Shown here: positions 15,715 through 23,671 of the stretch, piece by piece
How the letters are laid out: each line of letters opens with the position of its first letter
How positions within the stretch are numbered: position 1 is the stretch's first letter
Source: an uncultured Bacteroidales bacterium
GTDB taxonomy: Bacteria > Bacteroidota > Bacteroidia > Bacteroidales > Bacteroidaceae
DNA length: 36,607 nt
Direction: 5' to 3'
Assembly: GCA_902784475.1 (NCBI GenBank)
Contig: CACZUX010000025.1
Location: forward strand, 1-36,607
Made by a program: the position numbers and the translations under genes
Notes under the pieces: model-generated
Database searches by the model: none
Told to the model about the DNA's origin: nothing
The model's input: the letters and a program-made list of their open reading frames with translations, nothing else

Positions 15715-17871
15715 ATGGAAAAGATATCGATTTTAGTTCCATGTTGCAACGTTGAGAAATACGTGGGGGAGTGCTTGGAAAGCATTAAGAAACAAACATA
15801 CACCAATTTGGAGGTTATATGCATAGATGATGGTAGTAAGGATTCAACGGGCATAATCCTAGATAAGTATGTGGCATTGGATAATCGGTTCAGGGTTATT
15901 CATAAGCCAAATACCGGTTATGGGGACTCTATGAATAAAGGTCTGGAATCCTGCACAGGGGATTACATCGGTATCGTGGAGTCGGACGATTGGGTAGAGC
16001 CCGAGATGTTTGAGACGATGCTTCGTGCCGCAAAAGAGAACGACTTGGATTTAGTGCGCTGCTGCTGGTATGAAGGACCGACGGCCACCGAGCGTATCAA
16101 TGACCAGTCTTGGGTGAAGAAGAATAAGGTGTTCTGCCCGTTGGATAGAGAGGATACCTTTTTTCAGCAGCCGTCAATATGGGTTTCTCTCTATCGTCGG
16201 GATTTGCTTGAAGAGGGAAGGAAGATACGTTTTTTACCGACTCCGGGAGCAAGTTATCAAGATACTTCTTTTGCATTTAAGGTTTATACCAAATCTAAAC
16301 GATTTATGATGTTGGATAAACCTTTGCACCACTATCGCATTAACCCAAACTCTTCTGTGATGTCCACCGGCAAGGTGTATTGTATTGTGGACGAATGGGA
16401 GGAAATGAAAAGGTGGATATGCGAGGATGTCGTCCTCTGTAAAAAATTCTCGGAAACATCGCTCTTTGCGAAAGTATGTTATGGTGGAGCAATATGGAAT
16501 TATGAGCGTCTGTCGACTCATGTCACCAAACTCTTGTTTTTAAGAAGAGCCAGCCGGTTCTTCCGTGAGGCGAAAGCTGCTGGAATTTTTAATTTATTTG
16601 AATATTCGCACAGTTTGGAGGGTAAGACCATTCTAAGTGTGATGTCTTCTCCTTTGGATTATCATCGCAACCGTATCTCAGAGAGACTGGTGTTTATGGC
16701 GAAGTATGGGGATGATGCCGTGTTGCCAGCGAGTGCTCAAGAGGATATGATTTCCGTGGTGATGACTTGTTACAACACTTCCAAATACATCTATTCTTCG
16801 CTGATGAGTGTTGTCCGGCAGAGTTACAAGAATATAGAGATTATCTGTGTGGATGACTGCTCTTTGGATGACACGAAAATGGTTGTTCGTCATCTTATGA
16901 GAAAAGACTCGCGCATTGTGTGGTGCAGCACAGAGAAGAATAGCGGTCTATCGGCTTCTCGCAATCTCGGCATTGGGCACTGCCGTGGCAAATATATCCT
17001 TTTTGTGGATGGTGACGATTGCCTGCTTCCTAATGCCATAGCCGATCTCTATGCCGCCATGAGCGAGGATGACAGTCTTGTTAATGCCAGTGCGGTAGTA
17101 TACTATGAGGGGGGTGAGACTCGTTATGGTTCCTTAGTAGAGGGCGATAAGAAATATTATAAAATTAAGGAGGATAAATGCATCAACGCTCTCTCTGATA
17201 TAGACGAAGCTTGCAAGGTACATGTCAGTGCTTGGGGTAAACTGTGGCGCCTGTCTGTCATCCGTGACAACGGTATCCTGTTCCCCGAAGGCTTACTTTA
17301 TGAGGATGCCTGCTTCTTTTGGAAGTATTTATGTGTGGCTCCCCAGATGCGTTTACTTACCAAGCCGGTCTGTCTTTATCAACGCCATCTCGTGGGCTCC
17401 ATTATGAGTGATACGTTTGGGAAGAAATCAGGGTTTGCTATCCAGCATATCCTCATATTGGATGATATTTTCCGTTTTGTGCAGAAGAAGCATTTGGAGG
17501 TGATAGGCCGCACAGTGCTAGGCCATCTTTATGAACCATTCTTTTGGTTTGCGGTCAATCATTCTCCGGAGTGCGATTTTGACAGTCTGCTTGACAACAT
17601 GTGCCGTATTCTAGCGGAACAGCAAGCAGATACCTCTGCTTCGCCCGTCTTGGATTATGTGACCCATTATAAAGAGACCAGCAAAGGGAAATTGTTTATT
17701 GATGCATATCATGAAGGACGAACGATGCAGGTTGACAACCAAGATACTGTGAGATACAGGGAACTGTACAGGTTGAGTAAAAAATTGAGAAAGTATAGAA
17801 AACTCACCAAAGTGTTTGCTGCTACTTCGGCTCTCCTTTTAATGTTGCTGCTTATAGGAATGATGATATGA
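15715..17871 (+). CDS. Tandem two-domain family 2 glycosyltransferase with C-terminal membrane anchor
   Basis: A 718-residue protein carrying two complete GT-A/GT2 catalytic domains. Domain 1 (about 1-230) begins ISILVPCCNVEKYVGECL and has acidic motif ESDD at 89-92. Domain 2 begins at about residue 345 (ISVVMTCYNTSKYIYSSL) with DGDD at 432-435. Both lie on the same polypeptide with no frame break. The last 40 residues are basic (LSKKLRKYRKLTKVF), followed by one hydrophobic helix (SALLLMLLLIGMMI), so the enzyme should be held on the cytoplasmic face of the inner membrane by its tail. It probably adds two sugars in sequence to a lipid-linked surface polysaccharide; the sugars are unknown. The downstream licD overlaps it by 4 bp. 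Codons look AT-richer than in flanking housekeeping genes. Confidence 0.9.
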   Translation: MEKISILVPCCNVEKYVGECLESIKKQTYTNLEVICIDDGSKDSTGIILDKYVALDNRFRVIHKPNTGYGDSMNKGLESCTGDYIGIVESDDWVEPEMFETMLRAAKENDLDLVRCCWYEGPTATERINDQSWVKKNKVFCPLDREDTFFQQPSIWVSLYRRDLLEEGRKIRFLPTPGASYQDTSFAFKVYTKSKRFMMLDKPLHHYRINPNSSVMSTGKVYCIVDEWEEMKRWICEDVVLCKKFSETSLFAKVCYGGAIWNYERLSTHVTKLLFLRRASRFFREAKAAGIFNLFEYSHSLEGKTILSVMSSPLDYHRNRISERLVFMAKYGDDAVLPASAQEDMISVVMTCYNTSKYIYSSLMSVVRQSYKNIEIICVDDCSLDDTKMVVRHLMRKDSRIVWCSTEKNSGLSASRNLGIGHCRGKYILFVDGDDCLLPNAIADLYAAMSEDDSLVNASAVVYYEGGETRYGSLVEGDKKYYKIKEDKCINALSDIDEACKVHVSAWGKLWRLSVIRDNGILFPEGLLYEDACFFWKYLCVAPQMRLLTKPVCLYQRHLVGSIMSDTFGKKSGFAIQHILILDDIFRFVQKKHLEVIGRTVLGHLYEPFFWFAVNHSPECDFDSLLDNMCRILAEQQADTSASPVLDYVTHYKETSKGKLFIDAYHEGRTMQVDNQDTVRYRELYRLSKKLRKYRKLTKVFAATSALLLMLLLIGMMI

Positions 17872-19055
17872 AGGAGCTACCAATAAAGATAAAACTGGAT
17901 AAAGCGTTCTTTCTGCCAGAAGAACGATGTGGATACCAGGTGACTGCAGAGTCCAAACAGTTGTGGGCAGTATTGTTGGATCTAATGGTAGAAATGGATG
18001 GGGTATGTAAGAAATATGGCATACGGTATTCTATCGATTCTGGCACCCTTTTAGGCGCGGTCAGACACGGTGGCTTTATTCCGTGGGACAACGATGCGGA
18101 TGTCATCATGCTGCGTTCTGAATACAACAGACTTTGTGAGATTGCTCCGACAGCATTCCAGGATCCCTATTTCTGGCAGACCAATGAAACGGACCCGGGA
18201 TCGATGCGCCCTCATGCTCAACTTAGAAACAGCAAGACAACCTGTATTCTCAACGATGAGATGGAGAATGGCCGTCCGCGTTTTACATTCAATCAAGGTA
18301 TCTTTTTGGATGTATTCGTCCTGGATGAAGTTCCGGATGATGTAAGGGAACGGCAAGCTTTTATGGAGGCCCTGCAAAAGTCGAAGACTATGTTGTGGGA
18401 CTTCAAGGAGTATTATTGTGCCAGCAGGAATTCATTATGGATGGAAATGGCACAGAGACAGGTATATAGGGATTTTGAGACGCTTGTGTCTCGATATAAC
18501 GGGACGGGCCAGAAACGTGTGGCGAACATTTCGCTAACCCCAATGCGTAAGGAAAACGATCTCTACCCCAAAGCGATGTACCAGGATTTGGTGAATTATT
18601 CTTTTGAGGGATTTCCATTTCCTGGCCCAAGAGACTATGAAACCAAGTTAAGGGGGTGCTATGGCGATTGGCACCAGTTTGTTGTGGGGGGTGATGCACA
18701 TGGAGGTGTGTTTTGTGATGCGACTACGTCCTACACACACTACGTAAGTGCCTCTCCCAAGACTGCCTGCCATGTGTCATCGACAGCGGAGCATCCGATA
18801 TACCGATTGTACAAGCAGAGAGATGAACTTCTACAACAGCGTGACGAGGCATGGAAAGCACTTTCTCAAAATGCAAAAGCAATCGAAGAGAAAGAATTAG
18901 AAATTGTTCGGTGTAGGGAGGAGTTGTCATGTGAAAAAGAATTATTAAACATGGCGCAGGTTAAGATAAGTAGAATTCGAAAGGAAAGAAATGTTATCTA
19001 TGTGATATGTTTCTTTTTTGTGGTCTTGTGCATATTTTTATTAGTGTGTTTGTGA
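17868..19055 (+). CDS. LicD-family phosphotransferase with coiled-coil and C-terminal membrane anchor
   Basis: LicD proteins transfer phosphocholine or related phospho-groups onto surface glycans. The signature is clear at residues 54-80 (YSIDSGTLLGAVRHGGF, then IPWDNDADVIM), where the acidic cluster is the metal/nucleotide site. Length is 395 aa, longer than minimal LicD. After about residue 300 there is a Gln/Glu/Lys-rich coiled coil (RDELLQQRDEAWKAL and onward), then a basic patch (KISRIRKERN) and a C-terminal hydrophobic helix (about 374-395), suggesting a tail anchor like that of the preceding glycosyltransferase. The ATG overlaps the upstream stop by 4 bp. The transferred group could be choline, ethanolamine or a sugar phosphate; no choline-uptake genes are in view. 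Confidence 0.88.
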   Translation: MKELPIKIKLDKAFFLPEERCGYQVTAESKQLWAVLLDLMVEMDGVCKKYGIRYSIDSGTLLGAVRHGGFIPWDNDADVIMLRSEYNRLCEIAPTAFQDPYFWQTNETDPGSMRPHAQLRNSKTTCILNDEMENGRPRFTFNQGIFLDVFVLDEVPDDVRERQAFMEALQKSKTMLWDFKEYYCASRNSLWMEMAQRQVYRDFETLVSRYNGTGQKRVANISLTPMRKENDLYPKAMYQDLVNYSFEGFPFPGPRDYETKLRGCYGDWHQFVVGGDAHGGVFCDATTSYTHYVSASPKTACHVSSTAEHPIYRLYKQRDELLQQRDEAWKALSQNAKAIEEKELEIVRCREELSCEKELLNMAQVKISRIRKERNVIYVICFFFVVLCIFLLVCL

Positions 19056-19141
19056 ATGACGAAAAGTTTAAAATAGGATATTCACACGGTTCTATCAGCA
19101 CGATAAATGTTCAGGAAATCATTAAGGAATAGAGCAGAAAG

Positions 19142-20155
19142 ATGGCTGTTACAATATCTATTGTTATACCGGTTTATAATGTTGCGCCGTACCTTGATAA
19201 ATGTGTGGCGTCTGTCGTTGCGCAAACCTACCGTCAATTGGACATAATTTTGATTGATGACGGATCGACCGATGGGAGTTCCCGGATATGTGACGTATGG
19301 GCGGGAAGAGATTCCCGTATCAGGGTAGTTCATCAGGAGAATCAAGGGCTTAGCGCTGCGCGGAATACAGGTATAAAGTTGGCTAATGGTGAGTATATCG
19401 GTCTGGTGGACGGTGATGACTACATCGATTCAAGGATGTATGAGATTTTGTTGTCTTCAATTTTCGGAAAAGAACACATTGCAATTTCTTCGTGTTTGTG
19501 TTTTGTGGAGAAAAGTGGGAAGACCGGTATTCTTAATGTCTCTTGGGAGGACAAAGGTGTGGTGTTGCTGCCAGGTTCGGACTATGCGCGGAGTAAAATA
19601 ATGGAAGAAACGCCTCATATGGCGTGGAATAAACTGTATCGGGCGGAGATCTTGAAGACAGTCCCGTTTAGGGCTGGTAGGAACAACGAGGACACTTTGC
19701 ATGCCTTTGATATGGGGCGGGAGCTGAAAAGACGCGGAATGAACGAAATCATCGTTCCTGACCATTTGTATTTTTACAGGATTCGTTTTGGGGGAATTTG
19801 TAGGAATTCAGAGCGTGTATTTCAAATAGAAATTTTGAATAACCTACATCAGCTGATTGGGGAGTGTACAGAAGACGAGTTAGAGTTGGCTGAGTCCATC
19901 CGCCGAAAATATCTTGAAACCCTAAGAAATTCTCTTGGGGTGTTAAAGAAGCACCGTGATGCTGTTATCGGAGAATTGAACGTGCATGTGCTTTATGATG
20001 CTTTGGTGATAGCCATGGGAGATATCGGTTCGTTAGAGGCGAGGTATTCTTATACCAACAAATATACACGATGGGTGTATAGGGTAGTAAAATCCGAAAA
20101 AATAAAAAAAATGCTTCAGGGCGGGTTCTTGAAGGGACTTTATAGAAAAAAGTGA
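19142..20155 (+). CDS. Family 2 glycosyltransferase
   Basis: A 337-residue GT-A enzyme starting ISIVIPVYNVAPYLDKCV (5-22), with nucleotide-binding LIDDGSTDGS (37-46), GLSAARNTGI (69-78) and the DGDD metal motif at 90-93 (GLVDGDDYID). The C-terminal region is basic and amphipathic (KSEKIKKMLQGGFLKGLYRKK in outline) without a transmembrane helix, suggesting peripheral membrane contact. It probably adds one sugar in the repeat unit made by this cluster; it may be the transferase that uses the glf product, but family 2 sequence alone does not show this. It lies 86 bp after licD; that gap shows only short peptides and no convincing gene. Confidence 0.9.
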   Translation: MAVTISIVIPVYNVAPYLDKCVASVVAQTYRQLDIILIDDGSTDGSSRICDVWAGRDSRIRVVHQENQGLSAARNTGIKLANGEYIGLVDGDDYIDSRMYEILLSSIFGKEHIAISSCLCFVEKSGKTGILNVSWEDKGVVLLPGSDYARSKIMEETPHMAWNKLYRAEILKTVPFRAGRNNEDTLHAFDMGRELKRRGMNEIIVPDHLYFYRIRFGGICRNSERVFQIEILNNLHQLIGECTEDELELAESIRRKYLETLRNSLGVLKKHRDAVIGELNVHVLYDALVIAMGDIGSLEARYSYTNKYTRWVYRVVKSEKIKKMLQGGFLKGLYRKK

Positions 20156-20199
20156 AGCAATGTATCATATATTATAATGGAATAATAGAAGAAGGTGTT

Positions 20200-21333
20200 A
20201 TGGTAGAAAAAATAAAATACGATTATCTTATAGTGGGTTCTGGTCTCTTCGGCGCGACTTTTGCCTACCGTGTCAGGCAGAAGGGCAAAACGTGTCTGGT
20301 GATAGACAAGCGCAGCCACTTGGGTGGCAATGTCTATTGCGAAAACATCGAAGGAATCAATGTTCATAAATATGGTGCCCATATCTTCCATACCAACAGC
20401 AAAGAGGTCTGGGACTTCGTTAACAACATCGTGCCGTTCAATCGTTACACCAACAGTCCTTTGGCCAATTATAAGGGTGAATTGTATAATCTGCCGTTCA
20501 ACATGAACACCTTTTCGCGCATGTGGCCCGATGTGCATACTCCGGCAGAAGCCAAAAAGCTGCTTGATGACCAGAAAGCAGAGGCTGTGGCGGCCTTAGG
20601 AGGACGAGAACCGCAGAATCTGGAAGAACAGGCTCTGACATTAGTGGGTAAGGATATATTTACCAAGCTTATTAAAGAATACACAGAAAAGCAGTGGGGA
20701 CGTGATTGTCGGGAGCTTCCGGCTTTTATCATCAAACGCCTGCCGGTTCGTATGGTCTATGACAACAACTATTTCGACGACCGTTACCAGGGTATTCCCA
20801 TCGGAGGTTATAATAAACTTATAGATGGGTTACTAGAAGGTGTTGACTGCAAGACAGAGGTGGATTTCTTCCATTCTGATTATCGTGAATGGAGGAGATA
20901 TGCCGCTAAACTGGTATATACAGGTCCCGTTGATCAATACTTTGACTATTGTTTGGGACATCTTAACTGGCGTACGGTGTGCTTTGAAACACGGGTGGAA
21001 GATATGCCCAATTATCAGGGCAATGCCGTAGTGAACTACACGAGTCATAAAGAACCTTACACTCGTGTTATTGAGCATAAGCATTTTGAGATGTTTGGTC
21101 AGGAGGTATATGACTGTCCAAAAACTGTGATAAGTGAGGAATATAGCACGGAATATAAAGAGGGCATGGAGCCTTATTATCCGGTCAACGATGAACGTAA
21201 CAATCGATTGGCCGAAGCTTATAGACAGATGGCAGAGAAGGAGCCGGATGTGATTTTCGGCGGTCGTTTGGGTCAGTACAAATATTTTGATATGGCACCC
21301 ATTATTGAACAGGTGATGGCCTTAACTATGTGA
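20200..21333 (+). CDS. glf: UDP-galactopyranose mutase
   Basis: Glf interconverts UDP-galactopyranose and UDP-galactofuranose using reduced FAD, supplying galactofuranose for surface glycans. The 377-residue protein has the FAD-binding start YDYLIVGSGLFGATFAYR, DKRSHLGGN, the substrate region YGAHIFHTNSKEVW, Arg-rich active-site stretches and the C-terminal GGRLGQYKYFDM that binds FAD. The start at 20200 (after GAAGAAGG) matches the family N-terminus; the longer frame from GTG 20152 overlaps the previous stop and adds an unlikely 16-residue leader. It is last in the cluster. Its codon use looks closer to the housekeeping genes than that of the glycosyltransferases before it. Confidence 0.95.
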   Translation: MVEKIKYDYLIVGSGLFGATFAYRVRQKGKTCLVIDKRSHLGGNVYCENIEGINVHKYGAHIFHTNSKEVWDFVNNIVPFNRYTNSPLANYKGELYNLPFNMNTFSRMWPDVHTPAEAKKLLDDQKAEAVAALGGREPQNLEEQALTLVGKDIFTKLIKEYTEKQWGRDCRELPAFIIKRLPVRMVYDNNYFDDRYQGIPIGGYNKLIDGLLEGVDCKTEVDFFHSDYREWRRYAAKLVYTGPVDQYFDYCLGHLNWRTVCFETRVEDMPNYQGNAVVNYTSHKEPYTRVIEHKHFEMFGQEVYDCPKTVISEEYSTEYKEGMEPYYPVNDERNNRLAEAYRQMAEKEPDVIFGGRLGQYKYFDMAPIIEQVMALTM

Positions 21334-21344
21334 GTTTCTAATAC

Positions 21345-21380
21345 GCGGTACTATATTGATGAATTTGCTACCGCTATTTA
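21345..21380 (+). terminator. Weak hairpin after glf, possible terminator
   Basis: GCGGTA (21345-21350) and TACCGC (21369-21374) can pair across an 18-nt loop, followed by TATTTAAG. The loop is long and the T-run poor, so this is only a candidate end for the glycan operon. Confidence 0.25.
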
Positions 21381-21440
21381 AGTGCTATTAGTCATTGGCT
21401 TAAAGCATTTGCTGCTATACTTTTATTAAAGATTTTTTCG

Positions 21441-21448
21441 TAATTTTG
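21441..21448 (+). promoter_or_regulatory. Bacteroidota -7 box for the 21466 gene
   Basis: TAATTTTG ends 17 bp before the ATG at 21466, giving a leader of about 12 nt. A TTTG at 21408-21411 is too far upstream to be a good -33 element. Confidence 0.55.
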
Positions 21449-21465
21449 CAGCAACAAAATACGTT

Positions 21466-21996
21466 ATGATGCCGTTAGAACAGCAGATTCGTGACGACCT
21501 CCGCCACTACCTCTCTTCCCGGGGCGAGCTGGATGAGAGTATGCCGAGCTGTCCCGATGTGGAAGAGACGTGGGAATCACTGGCCAAATCCTATTTGCCC
21601 GATGGAATAAGGGAATATGCCCGCTATCCGATGGCTTCGCTCGGATGGATGATGTATCTTGGCATGGCCGTGGCTAAAATGTGGGACGAGAATTGGCAGG
21701 CCTACGCCTATCAGCCCGACCTCTATGCTTATGTGCGTGATAAGCGCGGCTTTGACAGCATGGACGAGTATGTCCGGGAGGAAGTCCTGCAGCTCAGCGG
21801 AGCCGCCTACGACGAGTTGGAACAAATGGTAGGGGAGTGTGCGGCGCGTCTGGATAACCGCTTGCGCCGCCTCTCCGTCGAGCCCGGGACGAAAGCAGCC
21901 TTCGAGGCTTATGTTGCCTGCCTTCATCAGCTCTATTTGATGGGCGCTGCCGTGCAGCTTCATCGTATGGGCTACCGCATGGAGCAGATAAAATAA
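21466..21996 (+). CDS. Conserved-type hypothetical protein
   Basis: I do not recognise this 176-residue protein. It is soluble-looking and helical, with an acidic N-terminus (ESMPSCPDVEETWESL), a mid-region with a mildly hydrophobic stretch MASLGWMMYLGMAVAKMWDENW and an aromatic-rich segment (YAYQPDLYAYVRD), and a helical Leu/Glu/Arg C-terminal part. There is no signal peptide. Two ATGs in tandem (21466 and 21469) are both usable. It has its own promoter box and ends in a strong bidirectional terminator, so it is probably a single-gene unit between the glycan cluster and the tRNA. The compact length and clean regulation argue that it is a real gene. Confidence 0.8.
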   Translation: MMPLEQQIRDDLRHYLSSRGELDESMPSCPDVEETWESLAKSYLPDGIREYARYPMASLGWMMYLGMAVAKMWDENWQAYAYQPDLYAYVRDKRGFDSMDEYVREEVLQLSGAAYDELEQMVGECAARLDNRLRRLSVEPGTKAAFEAYVACLHQLYLMGAAVQLHRMGYRMEQIK

Positions 21997-22000
21997 CCCA

Positions 22001-22050
22001 GTCAAAAAATAAAAAAACACCCGCAAATGTATTGCGAGTGCTTTCTTTTG
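22001..22050. terminator. Bidirectional terminator between the 21466 gene and tRNA-Met
   Basis: CACCCGCAA (22018-22026), a five-base loop and TTGCGAGTG (22032-22040) form a 9-bp stem. On the plus strand CTTTCTTTT follows. On the minus strand the A-rich 22001-22017 gives a long U-tail. It serves the plus-strand hypothetical gene and the minus-strand tRNA. Confidence 0.85.
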
Positions 22051-22057
22051 GTTGATG

Positions 22058-22131
22058 TGGACCAGCTTGGGCTTGAACCAAGGACCTCCAGATTATGAGT
22101 CTGTTGCTCTAACCAACTGAGCTACAAGTCC
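22058..22131 (-). tRNA. tRNA-Met (anticodon CAT)
   Basis: The minus strand folds as a 74-nt cloverleaf: acceptor GGACTTG with CTGGTCC (one T-T mismatch), D-arm GCTC/GAGC with the AGTTGGTTA loop, anticodon loop CTCATAA (CAT), and T-arm CTTGG-TTCAAGC-CCAAG, then discriminator A. CCA is not encoded. CAT can be elongator Met, initiator Met or lysidine-modified Ile. The acceptor 1-72 pair is a normal G-C, so it is not an initiator, and the body resembles Bacteroidales elongator tRNA-Met; Ile2 is not fully excluded. Confidence 0.93.
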
Positions 22132-22155
22132 GGTGTGATCCCTAAGAATCGGGGA

Positions 22156-22163
22156 CAAAAGTA
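22156..22163 (-). promoter_or_regulatory. Bacteroidota -7 box for tRNA-Met
   Basis: TACTTTTG on the minus strand, 24 bp upstream of the tRNA 5' end. It is divergent from the ribF promoter box. Confidence 0.6.
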
Positions 22164-22206
22164 CGAAAAAAAGTTGAAATAACCCCACAGTCTCCCGTTT
22201 TTTTTG

Positions 22207-22214
22207 TATCTTTG
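22207..22214 (+). promoter_or_regulatory. Bacteroidota -7 box for ribF, leaderless
   Basis: TATCTTTG ends 4 bases before ATG 22219, so transcription should begin at or beside the start codon. No TTTG at -33 spacing is seen. Confidence 0.6.
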
Positions 22215-22218
22215 CTCC

Positions 22219-23082
22219 ATGTTTGCAGCAACGATAGGCTTCTTTGACGGTGTGCACCGCGGACACAGGTGTCTGATAGACCAGCTGACGGGGCTTGCTC
22301 GCGAACGCCGCATGGACACGCTGGTGCTGACGATGGACTGCCATCCGCGTCTTGTGCTTCAGAGCGACTATATCCCCCGATTGTTGACTACGCTGGAGGA
22401 GAAATGCCGTCTGTTGCGTGAGACCGGTATCTCGCGTTTGGATGTGCTGACTTTCGACCGAGATATGGCTCGCCTCAGTGCGGAGGAGTTTATGCGTGAG
22501 GTGTTGAAGCCCCGGGGCGTCGCTCTTCTCCTGATGGGCTACGACCATCGCTTCGGTCACGGAGAAGCCGCCTTTGAAGACTATGTGCGCTGGGGCGAGG
22601 CTTGCGGCATCGAAGTGGTGAAGGCGCATGAGCTGTCCGACATACATGTATCATCCACAACCATACGCCGGCTGCTCGCCGAAGGGAGCATCCGTGAGGC
22701 GCAGGAACTCTTGGGCCATCCCTATCTGCTCAGCGGCACCGTGGTGGAGGGCCATCGGCTGGGACACACACTTGGATTCCCCACGGCCAATTTGGCGATT
22801 ACACCAGGAAAGGTGTTGCCCCGGGAGGGTGCTTATGCTGTGCGGACACCCTATGGCGTGGGTATGATGGACATCGGCACCCGCCCCACAGCCAACAACG
22901 GCAACGACCTTTCGGTGGAGGTGCATCTGATTGACTTTTCCGGCGACCTCTACGGGCAGGAGCTTTCTTTGGAGCTGGTCGGTTTCCTGCGCGAAGAGCG
23001 AGCCTTCCCTTCTTTGGAGGCGCTGAAGGCGCAACTGGAGCAGGATCGCGATGCCGCTCTACGCATGGCAGTCCGGGAGTGA
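22219..23082 (+). CDS. ribF: Bifunctional riboflavin kinase / FAD synthetase
   Basis: RibF converts riboflavin to FMN and then FAD. The N-terminal nucleotidyltransferase domain starts at once with ATIGFFDGVHRGHRCLID (HxGH-type motif, residues 3-20) and includes the ISSTTIRR-like segment (VSSTTIRRLL). The C-terminal kinase domain has HRLGHTLGFPTANL and RPTANNG, followed by VHLIDFSGDLYGQELSLELVGFLREE. The 287-residue length is at the short end for the family because the usual 15-20 residue lead-in before VATIGFFDG is missing. The upstream TTG frame lies within the promoter box, so ATG 22219 is the only sensible start and implies a leaderless mRNA. A bidirectional terminator follows. Confidence 0.95.
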   Translation: MFAATIGFFDGVHRGHRCLIDQLTGLARERRMDTLVLTMDCHPRLVLQSDYIPRLLTTLEEKCRLLRETGISRLDVLTFDRDMARLSAEEFMREVLKPRGVALLLMGYDHRFGHGEAAFEDYVRWGEACGIEVVKAHELSDIHVSSTTIRRLLAEGSIREAQELLGHPYLLSGTVVEGHRLGHTLGFPTANLAITPGKVLPREGAYAVRTPYGVGMMDIGTRPTANNGNDLSVEVHLIDFSGDLYGQELSLELVGFLREERAFPSLEALKAQLEQDRDAALRMAVRE

Positions 23083-23117
23083 TTCCAAATAATCCATAAT
23101 ATAATATAATGTTAAAG

Positions 23118-23150
23118 AAAAAGAGGTTGCCTCACGGCGACCTCTTTTTT
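23118..23150. terminator. Bidirectional terminator after ribF
   Basis: AAAGAGGT, T, GCC, loop TCAC, GGC, G, ACCTCTTTTTT form a strong hairpin with a T-run on the plus strand and a matching AAAAAG/CTTTTT arrangement for the minus-strand operon that converges on it. Confidence 0.88.
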
Positions 23151-23196
23151 CCGACACATTACAGCGTCTGTTTGGTTCTTTTTAAGATTGATTGGT

Positions 23197-23637
23197 TCAG
23201 TATAGAAAAAGTGTATCTTTCTTCTCAACGGCGGCCGAACTCTGCGGTGTGAGCGACTGCTCCATTTCGCCAAACTCGGCATCGGGATTCTCCACAGCTT
23301 CCGCCGTAGGAGCTTTGTCGTCTCCGGTGACGCCCATACTCATGCTGGCGGCCATGCCGAGACAGAGCACGATGGCTACGGAGGCAGCAGCGCGGTAGAA
23401 TGGGCGAAGATTCACCCGGTGAGCCGGCTGTCGGCCGAAAGACTCATGAGAGGCTTGTGGCGCACGTTCCCGGCGCATCTGCTCCTCAACGGCGAAGAGC
23501 GCCCGATAGGCTTTCAGATGTTGCGGCACCTGCTGGTCGTCTTGGAAGAAGGCGTTGAGAATCTGCTCTTCCTGCAGGCTGGTCTCCGCTCTGAAATAGC
23601 TCTCAAGGAGCTCTTCAATGTACTTGTAGTCTTTCAT
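23197..23637 (-). CDS. Probable anti-sigma-type single-pass membrane protein
   Basis: A 146-residue protein encoded directly after the ECF sigma gene. The N-terminal 80 residues are cytoplasmic and helical (MKDYKYIEELLESYFRAETS and onward), resembling the short zinc-less anti-sigma-like partners common in Bacteroidales. One hydrophobic helix (about 95-113, ASVAIVLCLGMAASMSMGV) precedes a small acidic outer part rich in Ala, Glu and Ser. ATG 23637 is chosen; the longer TTG frame runs into the sigma gene. Position after the sigma factor and topology suggest it restrains that factor at the inner membrane, but no classical zinc anti-sigma motif is visible, so the role is inferred. Confidence 0.75.
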   Translation of the reverse strand: MKDYKYIEELLESYFRAETSLQEEQILNAFFQDDQQVPQHLKAYRALFAVEEQMRRERAPQASHESFGRQPAHRVNLRPFYRAAASVAIVLCLGMAASMSMGVTGDDKAPTAEAVENPDAEFGEMEQSLTPQSSAAVEKKDTLFLY

Positions 23638-23671
23638 ATCCGTAATGTATGACGAATGAGATGGGAAAAGG

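Noticed and set aside
19056..19141. Small gene between licD and the second glycosyltransferase
   Set aside because: Only very short peptides (for example six codons from 19055) are possible; no coding signal.
22141..22218. FMN riboswitch upstream of ribF
   Set aside because: No RFN-type conserved elements are visible, and the promoter box leaves no leader for one.
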